Origin: Gemmatimonadota bacterium
GTDB taxonomy: Bacteria; Latescibacterota; UBA2968; UBA8231
Length of the DNA stretch: 64,000 nucleotides
Assembly: GCA_009841115.1 (NCBI GenBank)
Contig: VXML01000107.1
Coordinates: forward strand, 124,001-188,000
Direction: 5' to 3'
This document shows positions 1 through 8,345 of the stretch, piece by piece. Position 1 is the first letter of the stretch. Each line of letters begins with the position of its first letter. Position numbers and translations under genes: made by a program. The notes under the pieces were generated by a model. It was not told the DNA's origin and searched no databases. It was given only the letters and a program-made list of their open reading frames with translations.

Positions 1-518
1 GTGTGAAACTTGTACGCCCCAATACCCATTTCCTTGCCGGTCTCTATGGCTTTGAGATATCCCTCGATATCCGTATCTCCGCCGGTCAGATACACAGGCA
101 AGCGCGGCCGCACGCGCCCCACCAACGCATAGACTGGCAAGCCTGCGGCCTTGCCCAAAATGTCCCACAGACAGTTGTCGAACGCCCCAAACCACCCCGG
201 AGGCTGGTATACCCACCGGGTCCCTTTCCAAAACTGCTGAAATAGCCCCTCGCGTTCCCACGGGCTCCGCCCCACCGCGTGATACCGCACGATGTCGGCC
301 TGATAGGGCGTCATCGACGTATCGCTGCGCCCCACAATGCCCTCGTCCGTATGCACCTCCAAAAAGCTCTGTCGCGCCGGGCGCAATTCTTGGTTTGGCC
401 TTCCCTGGTGCGTGTATTGTATCCTCCGCAACCCCTCTACCCGCGCGATACTGTGACCGCCGCGCCCCTTGCTGCTTGGGTCTTCCAACACTAGCAATTT
501 CACCTCGGCGATTTTCAT
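1..518 (-). CDS. Enolase-superfamily (mandelate racemase/muconate-lactonizing type) enzyme, 3' end outside window
   Basis: The reading frame stays open from an ATG at 518 to the window edge, giving the first 172 residues of a longer protein. The N-terminal capping domain is recognisable: MKIAEVKLLVLED, a segment T-D-E-G-I-V-G, then FDNCLWDILGKAAGLPVYAL, which opens the barrel domain. The visible part ends at AYKFH, close to where the family's first catalytic Lys lies. Metal ligands are beyond the window. A good ribosome site (AAGGAG) lies about 6 bases before the ATG. It is divergent from a second superfamily member at 591. Such enzymes are usually acid-sugar dehydratases or racemases; the substrate is not predictable here. 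Confidence 0.85.
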   Translation of the reverse strand, partial: MKIAEVKLLVLEDPSSKGRGGHSIARVEGLRRIQYTHQGRPNQELRPARQSFLEVHTDEGIVGRSDTSMTPYQADIVRYHAVGRSPWEREGLFQQFWKGTRWVYQPPGWFGAFDNCLWDILGKAAGLPVYALVGRVRPRLPVYLTGGDTDIEGYLKAIETGKEMGIGAYKFH

Positions 519-547
519 GTCGGTCTCCTTTATCCGCAAACTTGCAT

Positions 548-576
548 ACCCTATATTCACCCCCCACAACTGTCAA
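548..576 (-). promoter_or_regulatory. Possible sigma-70 promoter for the leftward enolase-superfamily gene
   Basis: Read on the minus strand there is a perfect -35 hexamer TTGACA (576-571). Seventeen bases later comes TAGGGT, a weak -10; an alternative TATAGG lies at 15 bases. It sits in the 72-base gap between two divergent genes, about 30 bases before the start codon. The -10 is poor, so this is tentative. Confidence 0.35.
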
Positions 577-590
577 CCTCAGGGAATTAT

Positions 591-1724
591 ATGAAAATCG
601 CCGCCATCGAAACCTTCGACCTCACCTGCCCCCTTGACCGCCCCTTTGGCTGGTCCCAAGGCTGGCTCGACCAGCGCAGCACCACGCTCGTCAAAATCAC
701 CACGGACGACGGCCTCGTCGGCTGGGGCGAAGGCGCGGCAGCCGGTCTCATCGACGGCTTGCTCTCCCCCCTGCTCATCGGCCAAGACCCCATGGACCGC
801 GCGGGGCTGTGGGAGCGCATGTTCCACGCGCTCTACAACGGCAACAACGCAGTCGGCCTAGCCGGCAGCGCCCTTTCTGCGCTCGACATCGCCCTCTGGG
901 ATCTCGCGGGCAAAGCCACCGGCCTCCCGGTCTGCGCCCTCCTCGGCGGCAAGGTCCGCGATAAAGTCGCCGTCTATGCCACTGGCCTCTACTACACCGA
1001 AGGCGAGTTTCCCGACCGCCTGCTCGACGAGGCGCGGGACTATGTGGCCGCAGGTTTCAAGGGGATGAAGACCAAGGTCGGAGGGCTGTCCATCGCCGGG
1101 GACGTCGCACGCGTCCGCGCCCTGCGCGATGCCATCGGCCCGGACATTCACCTCATGGTCGATGCCAACGAAGCCTACAACGCCACCACGGCGATTCGCC
1201 TTGGCCAGAAGCTAGCCGAGTTGGACTTGGTGTGGTTTGAAGAGCCGGTCAACGCCCAAGACCTGGACGCCTATTTGGAAGTCAAAGCCGCGCTGCCCAT
1301 GGCCATTGCCGGCGGCGAAAACCTGCGCACCCGCTACGAATTCAAGCCCTACCTGACGCGCCGCGCGTACGACATTGTCCAGCCCGACATCATGCACTGC
1401 GGCGGCATCACTGAAATGCAGCGCATCTGCGCCATGGCCAACGCCTGCGGCATTCAGGTCAACCCTCACGTCTGGGGTTCACCCGTTATGATCGCCGCCA
1501 CCTTGCACCTTGCCGCCACCTTGCCGCCCTGCCCGCCAGCGCGCAACACCCAACCCTATATGCAGGAGCCAGTGATGGAATTCGACCGCACGCCGAGCGC
1601 CATCCGCCAAGAGCTATGCGCAGTGCCGTTTGATCAAGAGGACAGCTTTGTGCGCGTGCCGACCGGACCGGGGTTGGGAATTGAGGTGGATGAAGAGGTG
1701 GTCGAGAGGCTTAGGCAAGGTTAG
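591..1724 (+). CDS. Mandelate racemase/muconate lactonizing enzyme family protein
   Basis: This is a complete 377-residue enolase-superfamily enzyme. Capping domain residues 1-120 are followed by a TIM-barrel with the expected catalytic set: K160-x-K162 on strand 2, metal ligands D191 (VDANEAY), E217 (FEEPV) and E243 (AGGEN), D266 (QPDIMHCGG) and H293 (NPHVWGSP). The KxK plus late His pattern is that of the mandelate-racemase subgroup, whose members abstract the alpha proton of a carboxylate (racemization or dehydration of sugar acids). The substrate cannot be read from sequence. It is divergent from a paralogue at 518, so the pair may belong to one sugar-acid pathway. A short TTG/ATG-started gene follows immediately. 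Confidence 0.93.
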   Translation: MKIAAIETFDLTCPLDRPFGWSQGWLDQRSTTLVKITTDDGLVGWGEGAAAGLIDGLLSPLLIGQDPMDRAGLWERMFHALYNGNNAVGLAGSALSALDIALWDLAGKATGLPVCALLGGKVRDKVAVYATGLYYTEGEFPDRLLDEARDYVAAGFKGMKTKVGGLSIAGDVARVRALRDAIGPDIHLMVDANEAYNATTAIRLGQKLAELDLVWFEEPVNAQDLDAYLEVKAALPMAIAGGENLRTRYEFKPYLTRRAYDIVQPDIMHCGGITEMQRICAMANACGIQVNPHVWGSPVMIAATLHLAATLPPCPPARNTQPYMQEPVMEFDRTPSAIRQELCAVPFDQEDSFVRVPTGPGLGIEVDEEVVERLRQG

Positions 1725-1725
1725 A

Positions 1726-1992
1726 TTGGAAAAAGGTTGGCCAAATTGGTGGAATTGGGAGCTGGGTTTTACAGCACATCTGGAAGTCCGCATGGAGGAG
1801 CGGGGATTCTCTGAGGTCGAACTGCGGACGATGCTTGACGATGCCTCAAAATTGGTTCCTGCTCGCCGCCCGGGTCGTTGGCTCATTCATACTCGTCATG
1901 CGGGACATCCTTGGTTTGTGGTTGTTGAGCCAGACTTAGACGACAGAATTCTTATGATTGTAACCGCATATCCTGTAGAGGTGAGCCCATGA
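1726..1992 (+). CDS. DUF4258-type small protein
   Basis: A short protein of up to 88 residues. It contains W-E-L-G-F-T-A-H-L-E-V-R-M-E-E-R-G-F, a pattern typical of DUF4258, followed by a C-terminal beta-rich part (RPGRWLIHTRHAGHPWFVVV). The start is uncertain: TTG at 1726, just after the upstream stop, keeps the whole domain, whereas ATG at 1792 would cut into it. It overlaps the next gene by ATGA (1989-1992), so the two are translationally coupled. DUF4258 proteins often pair with DUF2283 partners and are suspected toxin-antitoxin-like modules. That role is inference here. Confidence 0.7.
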   Translation: MEKGWPNWWNWELGFTAHLEVRMEERGFSEVELRTMLDDASKLVPARRPGRWLIHTRHAGHPWFVVVEPDLDDRILMIVTAYPVEVSP

Positions 1993-2258
1993 AAACCGTT
2001 TCCTTGCAAATCACCTATCGAAAAGGCAAGCCATTTGCCGCTTATATTTATCTAGCTCATCAACACAGCCAGAAAAGCGTACGCACTGAAGCTGCAACAG
2101 AAGATCTCTTAATTGACTACGCGCAAGATGGCACACCTCTTGGGATTGAAGTCGTCTCACCCGGAATGGTAAGTATCGACGAAATACAGCGCGTCTTTGA
2201 TCGTCTGGGTCTCGGTAGACTAGAACCCGCAGAACTGGAGCCACTCAAAGCAGCGTAA
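1989..2258 (+). CDS. DUF2283 domain protein
   Basis: An 89-residue protein with the DUF2283 pattern: a beta-strand start, A-A-Y-I-Y-L, then DLLIDYAQDGTPLGIEVVSP, the family's hallmark region of D-Y-x-x-D-G-x-x-x-G-I-E. The start overlaps the upstream DUF4258 gene by four bases, so the two form one coupled unit. Base composition is less GC-rich than the flanking enolase gene, which fits a mobile accessory pair. Function is unproven in the family; a partner or antitoxin-like role is the usual suggestion from gene pairing. Confidence 0.75.
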   Translation: MKTVSLQITYRKGKPFAAYIYLAHQHSQKSVRTEAATEDLLIDYAQDGTPLGIEVVSPGMVSIDEIQRVFDRLGLGRLEPAELEPLKAA

Positions 2259-2273
2259 CGACTTTAGCCGGAG

Positions 2274-3494
2274 TTGGGAATGGTATTCTCAGGAGTATTC
2301 AGTACAGCTTTAGTCGTGGTCCTTCTATTGGCGCAGGGAGGACCTGCCGAAGCAACGCAGGTGCAGCTTTTCTCCCCATCTGTACGAGTCAACGGGATGG
2401 GGCAGGCAGGCGTCGCTCTCCCGGACGAGCCGGCGGGCTACTACAACCCTAGTTCGGCGGCCCTGTCGTCTCCTGCACATACTCTACAGAGTCGCTTCTA
2501 TCTGAGCGAGATGCCCATATTTGCTGACGCATCTTCAACAATTACCTACAGCTACTTTGCCGCCCAAGCTGCGACCGAGCGGGTTTTCAACCGCCTCTCT
2601 TGGAAGGGTCCAACAAGGCTTAGAGCAGCATTCTACGGATACCGCACGAAGCTGGATTCTGGACCAGTAGCCATTCCAAATGAAACGAGCACGGCGATAG
2701 ACACTTTCTTCAATGCAGAGGTAGCCAACAATATCGGGATCAGCTTGGCCTTGAGGTCTGTCGTGGACTTAGGCATAGGAGCTACAGCGAGGTGGATTTC
2801 AGCCGAAATTCTTGGGGCGGAAGGATCAGCCAAGACATACGATCTCGGTCTCATGGTGGTAGTACCGGTGGTCGATGTTGTGAAGCGCCTCACCAGATGG
2901 GACTTTGCTCGTAATCATCCCCTCCGGCCAAAGCTCGATGTCGGATTGGGCGTCATGTGGCAGAATCGTGGGAGGGCAGCCATTACCTACATCGCTCGAC
3001 AGGGGCCGCTTGTTGAACTCAATCTCATCCCTTCTTCCCCCCTACCGGCGACCAAGCGGCACGGATGGTCGGGCAGCCTTGGGATGGACTGGAGTTCCGA
3101 CTCTCTCACTCTCGCCTTGGGGCGAGTGACATTCTCCCAAGAAATTTCCCGACGAACCTACTATCCCTATGAAGAAGACGCTTATGTCCCAACTGCTGAG
3201 CGCGACAATAGCGGGGTTGAGGTTTCGATTATGGAAACGGTCTCTATTCGGCGAGGTACGTCTGACCTTCTTGATGACTATATTGACCTGAAGACCTCGG
3301 GGTGGACCGTCAAGTCCGATGGCCTCTTTAAGATTATTGCCCACTTTCTAGACAGTAAATCGCCCAGTTCCGAACGCGATGCTCTCCAGTTCCTTGCCAG
3401 ACACTTGTCGATAAGTTGGTCCCGGTTCGACGACAGAGGTTGGTCATTACTGTCCGACGATCGCAGCCACTCCTTTATCGGCCTGTCGTTCTGA
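2274..3494 (+). CDS. Predicted outer-membrane beta-barrel protein (PorV/UPF0164-like)
   Basis: A 406-residue protein with an N-terminal signal peptide (hydrophobic residues about 8-22, likely cleavage near AEA-TQ). The mature start reads SPSVRVNGMGQAGVALPDE then GYYNPSSAA. This is the arrangement seen in PorV/PorQ and UPF0164 outer-membrane proteins, where R-x-x-G-M-G-x-A-G and Y-Y-N-P mark the barrel start. The rest alternates short amphipathic strands and ends in an aromatic residue (SHSFIGLSF), as barrels do. Possible roles are surface-protein export or transport. The identification rests on the N-terminal pattern, the signal peptide and the C-terminal Phe. Confidence 0.65.
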   Translation: MGMVFSGVFSTALVVVLLLAQGGPAEATQVQLFSPSVRVNGMGQAGVALPDEPAGYYNPSSAALSSPAHTLQSRFYLSEMPIFADASSTITYSYFAAQAATERVFNRLSWKGPTRLRAAFYGYRTKLDSGPVAIPNETSTAIDTFFNAEVANNIGISLALRSVVDLGIGATARWISAEILGAEGSAKTYDLGLMVVVPVVDVVKRLTRWDFARNHPLRPKLDVGLGVMWQNRGRAAITYIARQGPLVELNLIPSSPLPATKRHGWSGSLGMDWSSDSLTLALGRVTFSQEISRRTYYPYEEDAYVPTAERDNSGVEVSIMETVSIRRGTSDLLDDYIDLKTSGWTVKSDGLFKIIAHFLDSKSPSSERDALQFLARHLSISWSRFDDRGWSLLSDDRSHSFIGLSF

Positions 3495-3520
3495 GTAGCG
3501 GTGAAGAATTTGAGGGATCT

Positions 3521-4450
3521 TTGGCGACCGTGAGCGGACGGACGGAGGATCGATCACTAGGTCTAACCCTTGCCTTTACCACTCTGCTGCTGTGGGGTGC
3601 CTTGCCCGTGGTGCTCAAGCTGCTGTTGCAATCGCTGGACCCCTTTACAGTTACTTGGTACCGCTTCTTGCTCGCGGGGGCCATGCTGGTCCCCGTCATC
3701 CACTTTCGCTACGGCCTTGGTTCTCCGTTTCGGATTCGCGGCGTAGCTTCGGTTCTAGCGGTGGTTTGCGTCCTCGGCCTCGGCGGCAATTACCTGACGT
3801 ATCTGATGGGGCTGAGCCGCATCTCGCCTGGCTCGGCTCAGATCGTGATGCAGTTTTCGCCAATAATTGTGCTCTTGGGCGGGTTGATCTTCTTCAAAGA
3901 AGCCTTTAGCCGTCTGCAGTGGATCGGCCTCGGTGTGCTGATCGTGGGGATGGGGCTCTTTTTCAATCAGCGCTTTGCCGAGCTGCTCTTCGTGTTGGAA
4001 AATTACGGCATCGGAGTTTGGCTCGTCTTCGCCTCGGCCATTCTCTGGGGAGTTTTCATGCTGGCGCAAAAACCCCTGCTGCGGCACCTGCCCTCGACCT
4101 CGATTATGGCCTTGGTCTATTGGTTTGGCACGATGCTCTTCCTGCCCTTGGCCCAGCCGAGCCGCATATTCGACCTGCCAGCCATCCCCTCCTTGCTCTT
4201 GGCCTGCTCGGTCGTCTTCACCCTCATCTCCTATCTCAGCTTCGCCGAATCGCTCAAGCGGATGGAGGCTTCGCGCATGGGCGCGCTGGTCTCGCTGACT
4301 CCTCTGGTCACTATGGCCGTGATGGGCTTACTCGCCCTCTTTGACCCCAACTTAGTCCCTATGGAGCCTCTCAACAAACCCGCCGTTGGCGGTACCATAC
4401 TAGTGGTCATCGGATCGATGTGTAGCACCCTAGGCAAGAGTGCTTCCTAA
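3521..4450 (+). CDS. EamA/DMT-family inner-membrane transporter
   Basis: A hydrophobic protein with about ten transmembrane helices in two repeats, typical of the drug/metabolite transporter superfamily. Visible are LLLWGALPVVLKLLLQ in helix 1, P-F-T-V-T-W-Y-R-F-L-L-A-G between helices, and the second EamA repeat starting near ASAILWGVFMLAQKPLL. The frame is open further upstream, but that part overlaps the preceding gene. TTG at 3521 (GAGGGA before it) or GTG at 3530 is therefore the likely start. The stop overlaps the next gene's ATG (TAATG at 4448-4452). Substrate unknown; exporters of metabolites or amino acids are common in the family. Confidence 0.85.
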   Translation: MATVSGRTEDRSLGLTLAFTTLLLWGALPVVLKLLLQSLDPFTVTWYRFLLAGAMLVPVIHFRYGLGSPFRIRGVASVLAVVCVLGLGGNYLTYLMGLSRISPGSAQIVMQFSPIIVLLGGLIFFKEAFSRLQWIGLGVLIVGMGLFFNQRFAELLFVLENYGIGVWLVFASAILWGVFMLAQKPLLRHLPSTSIMALVYWFGTMLFLPLAQPSRIFDLPAIPSLLLACSVVFTLISYLSFAESLKRMEASRMGALVSLTPLVTMAVMGLLALFDPNLVPMEPLNKPAVGGTILVVIGSMCSTLGKSAS

Positions 4451-5040
4451 TGGCGAGGACACCAATGGACTTTCGCATCCAAGAAGAAAGCATCGACGTC
4501 CTATCCGAATACGGCCAAGTGCCCATCGCGCTTGAAGTAAAAAGCCGCTTTCGCGTCGAACTCGTCGACAATGGCTTAGGGGGAATCCGGCTGGTCGAAA
4601 AACCCGTCGATCCGCCCTACATCAAAAACTACGACCACTCCGGTGGTCCCGAGCGCTGGACCCGGAGAACGTGGGACCTCTCGCGGTGGGTTGTCCTCGC
4701 CGCATACTGGGAACAAGAGCGCATCGGCGGGGCCATTCTCGCCTTGCACGGCGAGGGCTTAGACTACTGCGAAGGGCGCGAAGACCTCGCCGGCCTCTGG
4801 GACATTCGCGTACGGCCCGAATATCAAGGACGTGGCGTGGGCAGGGCGCTCTTCCAACGCGCCGAGACTTGCGCCAAGCAGCGGGGCTGCACCCAGCTCA
4901 AGATCGAGACCCAAAACATCAACGTTCCCGCCTGCCGCTTCTACGCCCGCATGGGTGCCAAACTCGGTCATGTCCATCTCTACGCCTACCGTACCGAGGG
5001 GCTAGACGAAGTGCAACTGACCTGGTACAAGGATCTATAG
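4450..5040 (+). CDS. GNAT N-acetyltransferase, streptothricin-acetyltransferase-like
   Basis: A 196-residue protein whose second half is a GNAT fold. The acetyl-CoA binding motif A is R-P-E-Y-Q-G-R-G-V-G-R-A-L-F, followed by motif B (NVPACRFYARMGAK). The N-terminal half (E-K-P-V-D-P-P-Y-I-K-N-Y-D, then W-D-L-S-R-W) resembles the Sat/SatA group that acetylates streptothricin. Whether it acts on an antibiotic or an endogenous amine is not known. Translation is coupled to the upstream transporter by a TAATG overlap, suggesting shared expression. Confidence 0.85.
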   Translation: MARTPMDFRIQEESIDVLSEYGQVPIALEVKSRFRVELVDNGLGGIRLVEKPVDPPYIKNYDHSGGPERWTRRTWDLSRWVVLAAYWEQERIGGAILALHGEGLDYCEGREDLAGLWDIRVRPEYQGRGVGRALFQRAETCAKQRGCTQLKIETQNINVPACRFYARMGAKLGHVHLYAYRTEGLDEVQLTWYKDL

Positions 5041-5097
5041 CCGCCGTAGGCGCTGGCGGTCAAAAACAACACAGGTTTTATACGAGGAGAGCCCAGT

Positions 5098-6276
5098 ATG
5101 ACCGATCTTTTCGAGAGAGTACGCGAAGACTTCCCGCGAGCGCGGACCATGGCGTACTTCGACAACGCCTCGTCGCATCCGATCAGTGTGCACTCGGCCG
5201 CGGCCCTGCACCGGTACGTCGATTGGGTCACTAACGAGGTCGGGGAGCCGTGGTGGCCGGCCTGGGCACCGCCGCGAGACCAAGCCAAGGCCCTATTTGC
5301 CCAACTCATCAACGCCGACCCCGGCGAAATCGCCTTTGCGCGCAGCACGGTGGAATCGGAGAGCAACATCCTCAACGGCTTGCGGGATCATCTGGTGGGC
5401 GGCAATGTGGTGATATCGGACCTGAACTTCAGTCCCTGCATATCCAACTACAAATTTCGCGAGCAGCAAGGTCTCGATGTGCGGATCGTCAAGAGCAGTC
5501 TGTCGCCAGTATTGGCGACACATCGCAACTGGCAAATCGACATGGCCGCCATGGAAGACGCAGTTGACGGCAACACCCGGCTGATTTCAGTGGCATTGGT
5601 GTCAAACGTCAATGGATATGTCGCAGATGTCGCGGCGCTGAGCAAGCTGGCTCACGACAACGGCGCGTATTTGTATGTCGATATCATGCAGGCCGCAGGC
5701 GGCGTTCCGATCGACGTCAAGGCGATGGGCATCGACTTTGCAGCTTGTTCGACGTTTAAGTGGCTGATGGGCGTCAAGGGGTTTGGGTTTCTGTACGTTC
5801 GCTCTGATCTGCAGCTCGACGTGCTCAAACCGTCTCAACCCACGGGTGGTGTGAGACTCAACTATCCCCCTTGGGTAGAAGATCCCGATTCGGCCAGTGA
5901 GGAGATATCGTTTTCACCCTCGACCGGCGTCGGTGCCTACGAGGTCAGCTACCCCTCGTACGAAGGAGTCGTGTGCGCCCAAGAGAGCCTGCAGTACATC
6001 CTGCGCCTCGGAGTTGACAGAATCCGCAACCACGCGAGAGATCTGACCGATCGCCTACAGGAAGAGTTACCGAAGCGGGGATACCAATCGATCACGCCGC
6101 AGGGGAACGAAAGCCCCATCCTCTCCTTCGTAGCTCCACACCCCGAAGCTACCCTAGCCAGTTGCAGAAGTGCCAATGTTCATGTGGCGATGCGCTTCGG
6201 CAACAAGATGCGTCTCTCACCCTCGGTGTACAACAACCACGAGGACATCGATCTCCTCCTCGAAACCCTGCCTTAG
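5098..6276 (+). CDS. Class V (cysteine-desulfurase-like) PLP aminotransferase
   Basis: A 392-residue PLP enzyme. The start FDNASSHPIS corresponds to the class V opening (Y-L-D-x-A-x-x-x-P). D195 and Q198 in Y-V-D-I-M-Q-A-A-G contact the cofactor, and K221 in S-T-F-K-W-L is the Schiff-base lysine. There is no active-site Cys loop obvious enough to call a cysteine desulfurase, so isopenicillin-N-epimerase-like or kynureninase-like activity is equally possible. A strong ribosome site (GAGGAG) precedes the ATG. A small inverted repeat in the gap upstream (about 5041-5060) could end transcription of the preceding gene. Confidence 0.88.
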   Translation: MTDLFERVREDFPRARTMAYFDNASSHPISVHSAAALHRYVDWVTNEVGEPWWPAWAPPRDQAKALFAQLINADPGEIAFARSTVESESNILNGLRDHLVGGNVVISDLNFSPCISNYKFREQQGLDVRIVKSSLSPVLATHRNWQIDMAAMEDAVDGNTRLISVALVSNVNGYVADVAALSKLAHDNGAYLYVDIMQAAGGVPIDVKAMGIDFAACSTFKWLMGVKGFGFLYVRSDLQLDVLKPSQPTGGVRLNYPPWVEDPDSASEEISFSPSTGVGAYEVSYPSYEGVVCAQESLQYILRLGVDRIRNHARDLTDRLQEELPKRGYQSITPQGNESPILSFVAPHPEATLASCRSANVHVAMRFGNKMRLSPSVYNNHEDIDLLLETLP

Positions 6277-6287
6277 AAGTAGTCCCC

Positions 6288-7175
6288 TCACACCGAATCG
6301 GCCACCTCGGCGAGTCCTGCGTAGCCGTTGCTCGGCTTGGGTCTGCGGGAATGGTGTGAGGGCAAGAGCAGGGCTGCCTGCTGGGGAGCGCTCAGCTCGT
6401 CCCAGTAGGACGGCCGCCGGCCGCGCACTCCGCCTCCGCCCCATGCCATGTGACCGGTGTTGTACTTGTAGAGGATGGCGCGGCGCTGGTGGTCGGCATT
6501 CCACGGGAGGGTGCCGTGGGTACACGCCTCGCTGAAGATGATGGCGTCGCCCGCTTTGGCGTTTATCTCGGTCACGTATTCCTGGTATTGTTCCCATCTG
6601 AGCATCTTGGCCGGGCAGGTCACGTTGGCCTTGTGGCTGCCGGCAATGACGCTGATGCCGCCGTCGCCGGGCCCTTCATCGGCGAGCAGGTATTCGATGA
6701 CGCAGAGGCCGGTGAAGATCTTACCCTCGCGGTAGAAATAAGGCGCGTTGTCGAAGTTGCCATGCAGCATACCGCCGGAACACCCCTTGTCCATCGCGAT
6801 CAGACCCGGACCGTGGTCGAGCCGCCAGCCTTCCCCGAGGATCGTGTTGAGGTGCGGAATGGTTTTAGGATGCGCCAGCATTTCTCTGAAGGGCTCGCAA
6901 AACGGCCGCGGCAATTCCAACAGGCCCTCGCTGTTGCCGAGGCGCGTCGAGGTGTTTTCACCCTTCAAGGCAACGGAATCGCCAAAGTACTCCGGGCTCG
7001 GTGTGAGCTCCATCGAGTCGATGGCGTCGTTGGCCAGCTTCAGGTGTTCCTCGCTCAGCACGTCCCGCACGATCAAAAATCCGAGCAAGTCGAAGAGGTA
7101 CTTCTCATCGGCGGACATTTCCACCGTTTCTGCGGTGATTGAGCGCGAGGTATTGGCGTGTTCAATCATGGCCAT
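6288..7175 (-). CDS. PhyH-type Fe/2-oxoglutarate oxygenase homologue with altered HxD motif
   Basis: A 295-residue phytanoyl-CoA dioxygenase superfamily protein. The N-terminal FDLLGFLIVRDVLSEEH is the family start. G-P-G-D-G-G-I-S-V-I-A-G-S-H-K (168-182) is the conserved turn before the second half. H220 (CTHGTLPW) is the distal iron ligand and R231/R232 would bind 2-oxoglutarate. The proximal motif, 82 residues before H220, reads L-H138-G-N-F-D rather than HxD, so the carboxylate ligand is absent at +2; D142 lies at +4. Some 2OG halogenases lack this carboxylate, but a shifted Asp or a non-catalytic protein is also possible. It is convergent with the aminotransferase and is one of eight PhyH-type genes in the window. 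Confidence 0.85.
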   Translation of the reverse strand: MAMIEHANTSRSITAETVEMSADEKYLFDLLGFLIVRDVLSEEHLKLANDAIDSMELTPSPEYFGDSVALKGENTSTRLGNSEGLLELPRPFCEPFREMLAHPKTIPHLNTILGEGWRLDHGPGLIAMDKGCSGGMLHGNFDNAPYFYREGKIFTGLCVIEYLLADEGPGDGGISVIAGSHKANVTCPAKMLRWEQYQEYVTEINAKAGDAIIFSEACTHGTLPWNADHQRRAILYKYNTGHMAWGGGGVRGRRPSYWDELSAPQQAALLLPSHHSRRPKPSNGYAGLAEVADSV

Positions 7176-7261
7176 TCTCCGTGGGATGGATTGGTGGAGG
7201 ATTGTTTGCAGGAGCCTTTATCGACAAAATGCCCTGAGTAGGTACGATGTGCAAGGCCAAT

Positions 7262-7390
7262 TTCCAACTTGGCGCGGGGCGAGGCCGTGTATATGTTGAG
7301 CAAGATGCACTACAACCCACCTTGAGGACTGACTATGGCCAATATCACCCGCGCCCTTTTAACTGGCAACAACTTCACCGCTGGCGACAA
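7262..7390 (+). repeat. Degenerate copy of the promoter and start region of the SGNH hydrolase gene
   Basis: This stretch matches 9955-10083 closely. The shared order is CAACTTGGCGCG, a -35 TTGGCG, 17 bases, TATGTT, GTTGAGCA, then GACTNACCATGGCCAATATC-type start context and the first codons of the SGNH gene. Both copies lie just upstream of a leftward PhyH gene. This is therefore an old local duplication of a divergent PhyH/SGNH intergenic region. Confidence 0.75.
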
Positions 7391-7397
7391 GGGATAG
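7335..7397 (+). pseudogene. Remnant of an SGNH hydrolase gene (20 codons)
   Basis: An ATG opens MANITRALLTGNNFTAGDKG and then hits TAG. The intact gene at 10028 starts MANITRILFIGNSFTARND, so the remnant keeps the start and block I region. The catalytic Ser of G-N-S-F has become Asn and the gene is then cut off. The promoter elements upstream are still conserved. The following ORF at 7402 begins five bases after the stop and could now be driven by this recycled promoter; that is inference. Confidence 0.7.
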
Positions 7398-7401
7398 CGC
7401 T

Positions 7402-8286
7402 ATGCACTCCTGGACCTGCTCCTTAGTGTTAGATTCGTCGCGCGAGATCGTCGCCGGTAGCCAAGACGCCTTAGTCCGTGCCATCCGCCGTGGCGCAGAT
7501 CTGCGCATCTACACCGAATTTCGCCACAACGAGCACATCGACGTGCGCTCCGCCAGCGACGAGAAGGTGCGCGAGGTGGCCGAGTTTGCCGTGACGTATC
7601 TCGTCGAAGACCGCTGGGCCGCCGGCCTAATGAGCCTGCGCCAGCCCGTGTCTCTGCCCGACGGATTTGGGCCGCGGCCCTCGATGTCGTTTTTCCTCTA
7701 CAATCAAGACGGCCATCAAGCCCTCGGCCGTCCCCACCTCGACGGGCAGAAGACCGTGCCCGCCCCCGAGGGGGGACCGCACCCCATGCCGAAGTACCAC
7801 TTGCTCGACAGCCATGACCCAGCGACCAACGCCCCCAGCCACAACTTCATTTACGACTTTGACATTTATAAGTTCTACGTCGCCGACACGTGGGAGGAAG
7901 TGCTGCACCACGACGCCCACGGCCGCGTCCTCTCCGGCTCCATCGACGCCCTCGCCACCGCCTTTGGCGACGGCGCGTCCATCAAGGTCGGCATTGGCGG
8001 TTTGTGCGCGGACCTGGCCGGAGAAGGGGATGATCTAGCCCATGAGGTATTCGTCGAGACCGGCTCGGGCTATTACTATGTCGAGCAGCAGCTCTTCATT
8101 GCCGGATCGCATCCGGTCATTCGCGTCCGGCCGAGTATCCCTATGCGCTATCAGAGCAAGGGCTGGGACTTTGGCTGGCTGGTGCTGCGCACTGACGGGA
8201 CGGTCGTCTATCGGCAGTGCGACCCCTATTCGCTCGCCTTTGCCGATGGAACGCGACGACATCCAATTCGCTGGTTTGCTCGCTGA
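7402..8286 (+). CDS. Hypothetical protein, family not recognised
   Basis: A 294-residue soluble protein without signal peptide or membrane segments. Visible elements are R-I-Y-T-E-F-R-H-N-E-H-I-D, a middle part rich in His and Asp (HLDGQK, HLLDSHDP), and an aromatic C-terminal half (GWDFGWLVLRTDGTVVYR). I do not recognise the family. It begins right after the SGNH remnant, and its end is followed by a PhyH oxygenase start 60 bases later, so the two may be transcribed together. The coding look is convincing: length, host-like GC-rich composition and an intact frame. Confidence 0.7.
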   Translation: MHSWTCSLVLDSSREIVAGSQDALVRAIRRGADLRIYTEFRHNEHIDVRSASDEKVREVAEFAVTYLVEDRWAAGLMSLRQPVSLPDGFGPRPSMSFFLYNQDGHQALGRPHLDGQKTVPAPEGGPHPMPKYHLLDSHDPATNAPSHNFIYDFDIYKFYVADTWEEVLHHDAHGRVLSGSIDALATAFGDGASIKVGIGGLCADLAGEGDDLAHEVFVETGSGYYYVEQQLFIAGSHPVIRVRPSIPMRYQSKGWDFGWLVLRTDGTVVYRQCDPYSLAFADGTRRHPIRWFAR

Positions 8287-8345
8287 TCCGCCGGTTAGCC
8301 TTTCCTCGGTCAGAAGAGGCCCTTCCGACATTCCGAAGAACACCG

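Noticed and set aside
535..560. CGCAAACTTGCATACCC-like motif also near 35899
   Set aside because: Only two loosely similar copies, too short and imperfect to call a repeat.
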